Shown piece after piece: positions 1 through 6,767 of a DNA stretch of 12,943 nucleotides. The stretch is from NCBI GenBank assembly GCA_035286585.1, contig DATEDC010000047.1:1-12943 (forward strand). Reading direction: 5' to 3'. The first letter of the stretch is position 1, and every line of letters starts with the position of its first letter. The notes below the pieces were generated by a model, which did not search any database, was not told the origin of the DNA, and worked only from the letters and a program-made list of their open reading frames with translations. A program made the position numbers and the translations under genes. The DNA comes from DSOS01 sp035286585 (GTDB lineage: Bacteria; Chloroflexota; Anaerolineae; Anaerolineales; UBA4823).

Positions 1-438
1 ACCACCATCGGTTGGTTCTTGCTCCCCTTGTGCCTGGCGATCGCCATCACCCGCTACCGGCTGTTCGATATCGACGTTATCATCCGCCGCACGCTGGTCT
101 ACACGGTGCTGACCGCCTCATTGGCGCTCGTGTATTTTGGCCTGGTCATCCTGCTCGAAAGGACATTGAGTTCCCTGGTGGGCAGCAGTGGGCAGGTCGC
201 CACGGTGATCTCCACCCTGGCGATCTTCATCCTGTTCACCCCGCTGCGCCGCCGGGTGCAGGATTTCATCGATCGGCGCTTCTACCGCCGCAAGTACAAC
301 GCCGAGAAGGCTCTGGCGGAGTTCGCCGCCGCTGCCCGGGCTGAGACCGACCTGGAGGCGCTCACCGCCCAGGTGGTGGAAATCGTGCAGAACACGATGC
401 AGCCGGAGAGCCTGTCGTTGTGGTTGAGAGAAAAATGA
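1..438 (+). CDS. Multi-pass membrane sensor protein, C-terminal part (5' end outside window)
   Basis: The reading frame is open from the first base to a TGA at 436-438, giving 145 visible residues. No start is visible, so the gene begins left of the window. The visible part has the end of a transmembrane helix, then RYRLFDID (from base 52), a two-helix hydrophobic segment, an arginine-rich stretch (PLRRRVQDFIDRRFYRRKYNAE), and a helical cytosolic tail ending in TMQPESLSLWLREK. The same tail closes the genes at 1143-2600 and 3749-5035, so this is one of three paralogues. No kinase, phosphatase or cyclase domain follows, so it probably signals through a separate partner. From memory, similar tails in Chloroflexota lead straight into GAF and SpoIIE domains. 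The next gene is convergent, with its stop only 12 bases away. The family assignment is by resemblance; the signal sensed is unknown. Confidence 0.8.
   Translation, partial: TTIGWFLLPLCLAIAITRYRLFDIDVIIRRTLVYTVLTASLALVYFGLVILLERTLSSLVGSSGQVATVISTLAIFILFTPLRRRVQDFIDRRFYRRKYNAEKALAEFAAAARAETDLEALTAQVVEIVQNTMQPESLSLWLREK
52..429 (+). repeat. Direct repeat A, copy 1 (paralogous sensor tail)
   Basis: This stretch is closely similar to 2175-2555 in the same orientation, from the RYxLFDID codons to the LWLR codons. The two share exact blocks of about 23 bases (around ATCATCCGCCGCACGCTGGT) and about 27 bases (around TTCTACCGCCGCAAGTACAA). It reflects gene duplication and not a mobile repeat. A more diverged third copy lies at 4655-5032. 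Confidence 0.75.
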
Positions 439-450
439 AAAGGAGGGAGA

Positions 451-693
451 TTACGCCCCTAAGGGTAACTGGCGCGTGGTCAGCACATCTATGGGAGAAA
501 GGCGGCGCACTTGCTCGGGTGAGAGCGTCAATAAAGCCCGAGTGGAGCCATCCGGATTTACGAACTCGACCTCGTAAGCCAGCCGGGGTTGGGTATAGAT
601 TTCAACAATGGTCCCCAGGTCGCCTGCTAGGACCTGGTGGTCAGGGAAATTTGCGGTGACTATGATGGTTTCCAGAATTCGGATCTCACTCAT
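451..693 (-). CDS. DUF4926-like small protein
   Basis: An 80-residue soluble protein. It fits the compact DUF4926 pattern: an N-terminal strand (ETIIVTANFPDHQVLAGDLGT), a central GTIVEIY strand, the AYEVEF motif near residues 39-44, and a C-terminal LSPEQVRRL motif. The extra C-terminal residues look unstructured. The ATG at 693-691 overlaps the end of the upstream DUF6883-like gene by eight bases (ATGAGTGA), so the two are translationally coupled. In my knowledge of such loci, DUF4926 proteins often sit directly next to DUF6883 proteins and the pair resembles a toxin-antitoxin or inhibitor pair, but no biochemical role is established that I know of. The gene is convergent with the sensor ending at 438. 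Confidence 0.75.
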   Translation of the reverse strand: MSEIRILETIIVTANFPDHQVLAGDLGTIVEIYTQPRLAYEVEFVNPDGSTRALLTLSPEQVRRLSPIDVLTTRQLPLGA

Positions 694-1051
694 TTCCTGC
701 TACCTTTCGTCTTGTTGCCGGTTCTATCGTGACCAGTTCGGGTTGGTCTTGTCCCGTTCGTATGATCCATACGGTAGTTACCCAGCGGGGTTCTCCTTGC
801 GGGCCCTGCAAAGGGGCAGTGATAGTGTATTTTTGCCCGAAGGGCGATGGCTGACCGGAATCCGCTGGCTGTGCCAGGTGTTGGGAACGGATGTCGGCTT
901 CCAGAGTTTTCCATTTCTCAGCCGTGTAGCCCATCTGATAGAAAAAAGCCGCTTTATACTTGCCGGTGTCGTGTTCTGGGTTGAGAGCATAGTCGCGCAG
1001 CTTGCGTGCATTTATTTTAGCCTTTTGTGCATTGGGCAATTGTCCCGGCAT
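686..1051 (-). CDS. DUF6883-like protein, partner of the DUF4926-like gene
   Basis: A 121-residue protein starting MPGQLPNAQKAKI. The LPNAQKA...KLRDYALNPEHDTGKYKAAFF segment and the later GQKYTITAPL and TTVWIIRTGQDQPELVT strands match the DUF6883 layout: an N-terminal helix, the NPEHxxGxxKA motif, then a C-terminal sheet. I chose the ATG at 1051-1049 because family members begin just before the LPNAxKA motif, and because a perfect extended -10 element lies six bases upstream. A start at 1084 would place that promoter inside the gene. The stop overlaps the start of the DUF4926-like gene. No signal peptide or membrane segment is visible. The function is unknown; a toxin-like or nuclease-inhibitor-like pair is only a guess from gene arrangement. 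Confidence 0.75.
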   Translation of the reverse strand: MPGQLPNAQKAKINARKLRDYALNPEHDTGKYKAAFFYQMGYTAEKWKTLEADIRSQHLAQPADSGQPSPFGQKYTITAPLQGPQGEPRWVTTVWIIRTGQDQPELVTIEPATRRKVAGNE

Positions 1052-1057
1052 GCTGGC

Positions 1058-1066
1058 ATTATAGCA
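1058..1066 (-). promoter_or_regulatory. Extended -10 promoter (TGCTATAAT) for the DUF6883/DUF4926 unit
   Basis: Read on the minus strand, TGCTATAAT is a perfect extended -10 (TGn-TATAAT). It sits six bases before the chosen ATG at 1051, so transcription would begin at or next to the A of the start codon, giving a leaderless mRNA. No convincing -35 is present at 16-18 bases, which fits an extended -10 promoter. There is no Shine-Dalgarno sequence before that ATG. Confidence 0.6.
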
Positions 1067-1142
1067 TAGCCTGATCCGAACCATACATCCGCTGGTGAGT
1101 TATGACTTGGCCTGTAATTTGCCTGCAATCATAGGTTGATCA

Positions 1143-2600
1143 ATGTTTCCAAAAAGACGCTTCGATCCCGGCCTGTTGCTCTTCGCAGTCTTCTGCCTGG
1201 CGCTGCCCAGCGCCTTCATCTGGCTGCACCTGGTCACGCCTTCCGATGGCGCCCGGCTCAGGCGTAACCAACAGGTTATGACCCCCAGTGGACCGGTCCT
1301 GGAGCCTTACCAACCGGGGCAGAGCCTGCTGCAATCCGGCGATGTCCTGCTGGCAGTTGACGGGACCAGCATGCTGGATTGGACGCAGCGCCTGTTGGAT
1401 TACAGCCTGGTGCGGCCCGAATGGAAGTATGGCGATCGGGTAACCTATACTGTGTTGCGGGCCGGGGAGCAGCTTGACCTGACCATCACCCTGCAGCGCC
1501 TGCCCTGGCGGGTCATCTTGAGCGAACATTGGGGCGTGATTTTGGCTTTCCTGCTGATCCAGGCGTTAGCGACCTTCGTCTACCTGCAGAGTCCTGCTGA
1601 TCCAGCCGCCCGGGCTTTGTTCTTGTGGGGCTTTAGCGCCAGCCACACCTATACTTGGGCTTTCTCCTTGCAGGTCAGCGATCTCGTGGGCGCCACCGGT
1701 TTTTGGCTGTACCGCCTGGCTGCCACCGGTTTGTGGCTGATTTTTTGGGGCGCGACTGGTCATTTAGCCCTGGTTTTCCCAAGATCGTTGTTCTCGGGAG
1801 TTCGGCAAAGATTGCTGATCGGGCTCTCTTACCTGGTCGCTATCTTGATTTTTATTGCTTATGTCTCCTGGCGCTGGGTCGACTCCGTTAACTTGTTGGA
1901 CTGGTGGAACGACTCGTCTTTCGGCGAATTCCTGGTGGCTGTGTGCGTGATGCCGATGTTTATCGTCTTGCTTATTTACCAGTACTGGCGTAGCCCCTCT
2001 ACGGTTGAAAAGATCAAGATTCGCTGGGTCGTCTTTGGAGGCCTGACGACCGGCATCCTGGCTTTCACACTCTATTTCCTGGCATACCTGGTATTCGATC
2101 AGCCATTACTCAGCCCTAATGCGTTGGGGCTGGTCACCTATCCCTTTCCGCTCGCTCTGGGAATCGCCATCTGGCGCTACCAGTTGTTCGATATCGACCT
2201 GATCATCCGCCGCACGCTGGTCTATTCCATCCTGACCGCTCTGCTTAGCGGGTTATATTTCGCCGGAGTGATTTTGCTGCAGGAGCTCGTGAACGTGATC
2301 AGCGGCGTGGAAGACTCGCAGGCGGCTGTGGTGGTCTCCACTCTTTCCATCGCCGCCCTGTTCACCCCGCTGCGCAGCCGGGTGCAGGATGTGATCGACC
2401 GGCGTTTCTACCGCCGCAAGTACAACGCCGAGCGCGCCCTGGCGGAGTTCGCTGCGGCAGCTCGGGTCGAGACCGATCTGGAAGCATTGAGCGCCCAGGT
2501 GGTGGAGATTGTTCAGCAAACCATGCAGCCGGAGCAGGTGAGCTTGTGGTTGCGGAGTGATAGCGAAGAGCGGGCAGGCGCGCCGGGAGCGGCCGAGTGA
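1143..2600 (+). CDS. Multi-pass membrane sensor with extracytoplasmic PDZ-like domain
   Basis: A 485-residue membrane protein. Residues 9-30 form a first membrane helix. Residues about 50-120 lie outside the cytoplasm and resemble a PDZ domain (LLQSGDVLLAVDG, then GDRVTYTVLRAGEQLDLTITL). About seven further hydrophobic segments follow between residues 128 and 400. RYQLFDID (345-352) marks the junction with the shared cytosolic part, which has an arginine-rich block (VIDRRFYRRKYNAE, 417-430) and a helical tail to LWLR (468-471). The acidic/alanine-rich end (SDSEERAGAPGAAE) has no partner domain. The ATG has only a weak upstream AGGTTGA. The gene diverges from the DUF6883-like gene with a 91-base gap. 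The tail is highly similar to that of the sensor ending at 438. I infer a receptor role without an attached enzymatic output; the ligand is unknown. Confidence 0.82.
   Translation: MFPKRRFDPGLLLFAVFCLALPSAFIWLHLVTPSDGARLRRNQQVMTPSGPVLEPYQPGQSLLQSGDVLLAVDGTSMLDWTQRLLDYSLVRPEWKYGDRVTYTVLRAGEQLDLTITLQRLPWRVILSEHWGVILAFLLIQALATFVYLQSPADPAARALFLWGFSASHTYTWAFSLQVSDLVGATGFWLYRLAATGLWLIFWGATGHLALVFPRSLFSGVRQRLLIGLSYLVAILIFIAYVSWRWVDSVNLLDWWNDSSFGEFLVAVCVMPMFIVLLIYQYWRSPSTVEKIKIRWVVFGGLTTGILAFTLYFLAYLVFDQPLLSPNALGLVTYPFPLALGIAIWRYQLFDIDLIIRRTLVYSILTALLSGLYFAGVILLQELVNVISGVEDSQAAVVVSTLSIAALFTPLRSRVQDVIDRRFYRRKYNAERALAEFAAAARVETDLEALSAQVVEIVQQTMQPEQVSLWLRSDSEERAGAPGAAE
2175..2555 (+). repeat. Direct repeat A, copy 2 (paralogous sensor tail)
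   Basis: Same-orientation partner of 52-429, about 2.1 kb away, coding for the conserved junction and cytosolic tail. One extra codon lies in the variable loop between the two hydrophobic helices. Recombination between the copies would delete the DUF6883/DUF4926 unit. Confidence 0.75.
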
Positions 2601-2606
2601 GCCACC

Positions 2607-2714
2607 ATGCTGACGGTCATGGTGCTGGGCAGCCTGGGTGCAGCCCTGGCGGGAGGTGCAGTCCTTGGGTTGCTTTTAGAGCGTCATCTGCTTCCGCGGG
2701 CGATTGCAGGCTAA
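2607..2714 (+). CDS. Possible 35-residue membrane peptide
   Basis: A short frame from ATG 2607 to TAA 2712-2714 encodes a glycine/alanine/leucine-rich helix (MLTVMVLGSLGAALAGGAVL) followed by ERHLLPRAIAG, which resembles a single transmembrane segment with a basic end. It is in the same frame as the preceding sensor and begins two codons after that gene's TGA. The ribosome site is weak (GAGTGAGCC). It could be a genuine small membrane protein, a read-through extension, or a chance frame. I do not recognise a family. Confidence 0.3.
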   Translation: MLTVMVLGSLGAALAGGAVLGLLLERHLLPRAIAG

Positions 2715-2717
2715 GCC

Positions 2718-2742
2718 TGATGGATCGAAAACCATCCGATCA
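2718..2742 (+). other. Imperfect hairpin upstream of small ORF
   Basis: TGATGGAT and ATCCGATCA can pair as an eight-base stem with one bulged G around an eight-base loop. There is no T-run after it, so it is not a standard terminator. It sits just before the ribosome site AAAGGAGAA of the ORF at 2755 and could affect its translation. Confidence 0.25.
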
Positions 2743-2754
2743 AAGGAGAATATA

Positions 2755-2859
2755 ATGATAGAATTTGTCTCGATAGTTTTCCTGAAAGCCCGGGGGCAGC
2801 TGGATGTGTGCCTTTTCCTGGTGCTACCCTTAGCTTGGACTGCGGTGAGCCATGCGTAA
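2755..2859 (+). CDS. Possible 34-residue leader peptide coupled to cytochrome c
   Basis: A short frame starts at ATG 2755 after a strong ribosome site (AAAGGAG, six bases from the ATG) and ends at TAA 2857-2859. The peptide starts MIEFVSIVFLKARGQ and has a hydrophobic second half (CLFLVLPLAWTAVSHA) like a short membrane segment. Its stop overlaps the cytochrome start by eight bases (ATGCGTAA). The cytochrome ATG has no good ribosome site of its own, so translation through this ORF probably feeds the cytochrome gene. TATAAT at 2751-2756 overlaps the start and could instead be part of a promoter, but no -35 fits. No family is recognised. Confidence 0.4.
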   Translation: MIEFVSIVFLKARGQLDVCLFLVLPLAWTAVSHA

Positions 2860-3739
2860 AGTGTTTAAATGGGTTGGGATCATCCTGGCTGTAATCCTTG
2901 GCCTGGGCATCGTGGCAATTTCCTACATCTACATCGTGACCGAAGCCAGGTTAAACAAAATCTATGCTGTCCAGGTTGAATCGATTGAATTGCCGGCGGA
3001 TATCTCCACGGTTGAGCGTGGGTATCCGCAGGTGATATTGAGCGTTTGCCGGGATTGCCACGGCCAAAATTACGCCGGTCAGGTCATGGAGGATGATCCC
3101 ATGACCGCGCGGCTGGTCGCCCCAAACCTGACCCGCGGCAAAGGCGGCGTAGGCGGCAGATTTACCGTGCAGGACTGGGTGCGGGTGCTGCGCCATGGGG
3201 TTGACGAGGACGGCACCTCGCTGATCGTAATGCCAGCCGATATTTTTGCTCACTTGAGCGATACCGATTTGGGTTATGTCATTGCTTATCTTCAATCCGT
3301 CCCGCCGGTGGACAATGAGCTGCCCGAGATCAGGCTCGGTCCCATGGGGCGATTTTTTGTCCTCCAGCAGCCGATTTTTGCCGCAGAATTGATCGATCAT
3401 GACGCCCCACGCCCGCCTGATCCGGAGCGGGGTGTCAGCGTGGAATATGGCAGGTACCTCACCAGCCTGTGTGTCTCCTGCCATGGGGAGGATTTCGCTG
3501 GCGGCGAGCAGGTGGGTGCCGGGCTAAACCTGACCCCGGGCGGCGATCTGGCTAACTGGACCGAGGCCGATTTTATCCGGGCTATGCGCACGGGTAAAAG
3601 ACCGGATAACAGAGATCTTGATCAGGAGATGATGCCAGTGCGTATTACGGGTCAGTTCAGTGATGATGAGCTGAAGGCGATCTGGCTTTTCCTGCAATCC
3701 CTGCCGCCCCTGGAAAGCAAGCTGATGCCCGAATCTTAG
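2852..3739 (+). CDS. Membrane-anchored dihaem cytochrome c
   Basis: A 295-residue electron carrier. Residues 5-29 are an uncleaved N-terminal membrane helix after MRKVFKW, so the haem domains face the outside. Two class I cytochrome c domains follow. The first has CRDCH at 66-70 with Met127 (VMPADIF) as likely axial ligand. The second has CVSCH at 207-211 with Met260 or Met261 (EMMPVRI) as ligand. Each domain ends in a similar helix (GYVIAYLQSVPP and KAIWLFLQSLPP), pointing to internal duplication. The start fits the positive-inside N-terminus and overlaps the small ORF at 2755. It lies between two sensor genes, with nine bases to the next start, suggesting co-transcription. The partner enzyme is not visible. 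It could donate or accept electrons in a periplasmic oxidation, or report redox state to the sensors; the latter is inference. Confidence 0.9.
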   Translation: MRKVFKWVGIILAVILGLGIVAISYIYIVTEARLNKIYAVQVESIELPADISTVERGYPQVILSVCRDCHGQNYAGQVMEDDPMTARLVAPNLTRGKGGVGGRFTVQDWVRVLRHGVDEDGTSLIVMPADIFAHLSDTDLGYVIAYLQSVPPVDNELPEIRLGPMGRFFVLQQPIFAAELIDHDAPRPPDPERGVSVEYGRYLTSLCVSCHGEDFAGGEQVGAGLNLTPGGDLANWTEADFIRAMRTGKRPDNRDLDQEMMPVRITGQFSDDELKAIWLFLQSLPPLESKLMPES

Positions 3740-3748
3740 GAGAGTGTT

Positions 3749-5035
3749 ATGAAAGATTCCAGGCGTATACCAGCAGATCAACCGGTCAGTAAGCTCCTCT
3801 CAGGTAAAAGAGGCAGGTTGATCTCCGCGGCCAGGTTGTTCCTGGTTTTAATCGCCTTCATCGTGCTGGTTTTGTTTGCAGCCGGCATACCTGCCCGCTT
3901 TTCCCAGCAGCTATCTAATGTCGAGCGCTTAACTCTGCTGGATATTGGCCTCTCCTCAAATGCTTATGTAAGCATCGTCTTGGGTGTGGATTTGCTGGTC
4001 GTGCTGGCGCATATCGGGATTGCGGCGGTCATCCTCTGGCGGCGCCCGGATGACTGGCTGGCGTTATTCGTGGCCTTCACGTTGGTTCTCAATGGTGGCT
4101 CCCTGCCGATCGCGGCCGCGGCCTCGAGCGCCGGGCTGCATCCCTTATGGGTCTTCCTGGACCGCAGCGTGATTTACCTGAGCCTGTTATCCAGCGTGGT
4201 CTTGCTCTACGTTTTCCCGGATGGGCGTTTTGTGCCCTCCTGGACGCGCTGGCTGGCGGTCCTCTGGGCCGCCTTCACTTTGCTGGCTATGTTCTTCCCC
4301 GCTTCGCCTCTCAGCCTGACGGGCTGGCCTGTTTTCCTGCAGTTTTTGGCCCTGCTGGCCTGGTCTGGCATCGCCATCTCCGCCCAGGTCTACCGCTACC
4401 AAAACGTATCTGGACCCGTCCAGCGCCAGCAAACCAAGTGGGCCCTTTTGGGCCTCAGCGCCGCGGTGGTGGGTCCGATCTTTCTGCTCGTGCAGCCGGA
4501 GGCGGGCGCCCAAACCGGGGCTGTCTCTAACCTGCTCTACCAGCGGGTCGGGGCCGGCTTTTTCACCATGACCTTTCTGTCTGACCTGAGCAGGTCAACC
4601 CTTTTCCGGCTGGGCACCATGTTATTCCCGGCCTCCTTCGCCATCGCCATCCTGCGCTATCGCCTTTGGGATATCGACGTGCTGATCAACCGCACGCTAG
4701 TGTATACCACGCTGACCGGCGTGTTGTTGCTGATCTATTTTCTCAGCGTGGTTGTCTTCGAGAGCCTGTTCCAGCTCGTTCTCGGGCAAGGGGAGTTCGC
4801 CGTGGTCGCCTCCACGCTGGCGATTGCCGCCGTTTTCAACCCGCTGCGCGGCCGCGTCCAGGAGTTTATCGACCGCAGTTTCTATCGCCATAAATACGAC
4901 GCCTTGCAGATCTTGGCCAATTTCAGCAGCAGCCTGCGCGATGAGGTCGATCTGGACCAGTTATGCGAGCAGCTGACGAATGTCGTCGCTGAAACCATGC
5001 AGCCCGAGACCGTCTGGCTGTGGATGAAAGAATGA
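3749..5035 (+). CDS. Multi-pass membrane sensor without output domain
   Basis: A 428-residue membrane protein with a good ribosome site (AGGAGA, five bases before the ATG). A basic N-terminus is followed by a first helix near residues 26-48, an extracytoplasmic loop, and several more hydrophobic segments. The RYRLWDID junction starts at residue 303. The shared tail has NRTLVY, a two-helix hydrophobic region, PLRGRVQEFIDRSFYRHKYDAL, and an acidic helix ending TMQPETVWLWMKE. It lacks the PDZ-like insert of the 1143-2600 paralogue and is the most diverged of the three tails. It stops 88 bases before the GAF-SpoIIE regulator, which begins with what looks like the domain normally following this tail. 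I infer that it is the dedicated membrane input of that regulator. Confidence 0.82.
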   Translation: MKDSRRIPADQPVSKLLSGKRGRLISAARLFLVLIAFIVLVLFAAGIPARFSQQLSNVERLTLLDIGLSSNAYVSIVLGVDLLVVLAHIGIAAVILWRRPDDWLALFVAFTLVLNGGSLPIAAAASSAGLHPLWVFLDRSVIYLSLLSSVVLLYVFPDGRFVPSWTRWLAVLWAAFTLLAMFFPASPLSLTGWPVFLQFLALLAWSGIAISAQVYRYQNVSGPVQRQQTKWALLGLSAAVVGPIFLLVQPEAGAQTGAVSNLLYQRVGAGFFTMTFLSDLSRSTLFRLGTMLFPASFAIAILRYRLWDIDVLINRTLVYTTLTGVLLLIYFLSVVVFESLFQLVLGQGEFAVVASTLAIAAVFNPLRGRVQEFIDRSFYRHKYDALQILANFSSSLRDEVDLDQLCEQLTNVVAETMQPETVWLWMKE

Positions 5036-5055
5036 ATCCTGGATTAGGAATTTCT

Positions 5056-5074
5056 CGTAACGCTTTGCGTAACG
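5056..5074 (+). promoter_or_regulatory. Direct repeat CGTAACG x2, possible operator
   Basis: CGTAACG occurs at 5056-5062 and 5068-5074, 12 bases apart start to start, with ACGCTTTGCGT forming a small dyad between them. It lies in the 88-base gap ahead of the regulator gene. An AT-rich stretch (TAAAATATAGT, 5095-5105) follows and could contain a -10, but no matching -35 is clear. This could be a regulator site or chance. Confidence 0.25.
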
Positions 5075-5123
5075 ATCACAAGACGCTGGTTGAGTAAAAT
5101 ATAGTTGGATATACGGAGAAACT

Positions 5124-6767
5124 ATGTTTGCCAGATTGCGAAAAACTCTTCGCTCTGAGAAAGAAGAGGCTGTAAATCTAACTGAGGAGGAAATGCCTGT
5201 TCCGGCGTATCAGCCAGAGGCAGCTCGAACGTTCACCTGGGACCTAACCCCGAATGATCCTTTGTATGCCTACTTGTTGAGCGCCTCCAGCGTGGTGGAG
5301 GTCGACAGGCTGGCGCTGGATTCGCCCTCTCTGCGGGCGCTGAAAGCCGCCGGGGTAAAGGTCTGTGTGCCTTTGGTCACCCAGGGCGAGCTGGTAGGCG
5401 TGCTGAACCTGGGCGACCGTATGAGCGAGCAGGAGTACTCCAGCGACGACCGCCGCTTGCTCAACAATCTGGCTACCCAGGCTGCCCCGGCATTGCGCGT
5501 GGCCCAGTTAGCCCGCCAGCAGCAAGCCGAGGCGCGCCAGCGTGAGCGGTTGGAACAGGAGATGCGCGTGGCGCGCATCATCCAGCAGACTTTGCTGCCC
5601 AAAAGTTTGCCCAACCTCCCCGGCTGGCAGGTGGCTGCCCACTGGCAGCCGGCCCGCGCCGTCGGCGGCGATTTTTACGACTTTATCGACTTCCCGGATG
5701 GGCGCCTGGGCATGGTGACCGGCGATGTCACCGATAAAGGCGTGCCGGCGGCCCTGGTGATGGCGACCACCCGCAGCATCTTGCGCAGCGCCTCTGAGCG
5801 CAGCTCCACCCCGGGACAGATCCTGGCTTACGCCAACGAGCTGCTCGTCTCGGATATCCCGCCCAATATGTTCGTCACCTGCCTGTATATGATCCTGGAC
5901 CCAGCCAGCCGGCGGTTGACGATTGCCAACGCCGGGCACAACCTGCCGATCCATCGCAGGGATGAGGTGGTGCACGACCTGCGCGTCACGGGCATGCCTT
6001 TAGGCTTGATGCCGGGGATGGATTACGAAGAGATCGAAGTCACCCTGGAGCACGGGGATAATATCCTGGTCTACAGCGATGGCCTGGTGGAAGCTCACAA
6101 CCCGGCGAAGGAGATGTTTGGCTTCCCGCGCTTGCGCGAGCTACTGGCTTGCTCGACGGATGGCGAGGGTTGCCCGGCGGGAGAGGCGATGATCCCCTTC
6201 TTGATCGACGATTTGAGCGAATTTACCGGTCCTGACTGGGAGCAGGAGGATGATTTGACCTTTCTTATCCTGGAGTGCCTGCATTCACCAGTTGCACCCA
6301 TTGCAGACACGCTATTCCTGGAAGAGCAAGAGGGGGTTGAATACCGCCTCCTGGCTGAGTTCAGCTTGCCCAGCGAGCCGGGCAACGAAATCCCGCTCAT
6401 GGAGCGGGTGGTGCAGTCGTTTCAGGGTTTGGGTTTGCCAGGCACCGTGCTGGAGCGGCTGAAGACCGCCGTGGCAGAGACGGCTATGAACGCCATCGAA
6501 CACGGCAACCGCTATCAGGCGGAACTGCCGGTAGAGGTCAGGGTCAGCATGTCGGCGGACAAATTGTGCATCAGCATCAGAGATCAAGGCGGCAGCCAGC
6601 CTATTCCGGAGCCTGAAACGCCCGATATAGAAGCCAAGCTGGCTGGATTACAATCGCCCCGCGGATGGGGGCTCTTTTTGATCAAAAATATGGTGGATGA
6701 GATGCGGGTCTCCGCGGATGGGGTTCATCACACTGTCGAGCTGGTCTTCCGCTTGAAAGGAGCATGA
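5124..6767 (+). CDS. GAF / SpoIIE-type PP2C phosphatase / RsbW-like kinase regulator
   Basis: A 547-residue cytosolic regulator with ribosome site CGGAG before the ATG. Residues about 36-130 resemble the second half of a GAF domain. A helical linker (130-158) is followed by a SpoIIE-type PP2C phosphatase at about 165-385. Its metal-binding motifs are intact: GGDFYD (Asp183), GDVTDKG (Asp201), YSDG (Asp319) and EDDLTF (Asp376/377). Residues about 405-545 form an RsbW-type HATPase with N box ETAMNAIEHGN (Asn456), IRDQGG (Asp487) and RGWGL (514-517). The protein can therefore in principle both dephosphorylate and phosphorylate STAS proteins. The next gene, encoding a STAS protein, overlaps it by ATGA, and a second STAS gene follows. 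The GAF-like part looks truncated at its N-terminus, as if the gene split from a sensor fusion. The family assignment is firm; targets beyond the STAS proteins are unknown. Confidence 0.92.
   Translation: MFARLRKTLRSEKEEAVNLTEEEMPVPAYQPEAARTFTWDLTPNDPLYAYLLSASSVVEVDRLALDSPSLRALKAAGVKVCVPLVTQGELVGVLNLGDRMSEQEYSSDDRRLLNNLATQAAPALRVAQLARQQQAEARQRERLEQEMRVARIIQQTLLPKSLPNLPGWQVAAHWQPARAVGGDFYDFIDFPDGRLGMVTGDVTDKGVPAALVMATTRSILRSASERSSTPGQILAYANELLVSDIPPNMFVTCLYMILDPASRRLTIANAGHNLPIHRRDEVVHDLRVTGMPLGLMPGMDYEEIEVTLEHGDNILVYSDGLVEAHNPAKEMFGFPRLRELLACSTDGEGCPAGEAMIPFLIDDLSEFTGPDWEQEDDLTFLILECLHSPVAPIADTLFLEEQEGVEYRLLAEFSLPSEPGNEIPLMERVVQSFQGLGLPGTVLERLKTAVAETAMNAIEHGNRYQAELPVEVRVSMSADKLCISIRDQGGSQPIPEPETPDIEAKLAGLQSPRGWGLFLIKNMVDEMRVSADGVHHTVELVFRLKGA

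Noticed and set aside
1107..1135. TTGGCC-17-CATAGG as a promoter for the sensor at 1143
   Set aside because: Only three of six bases match in each box.
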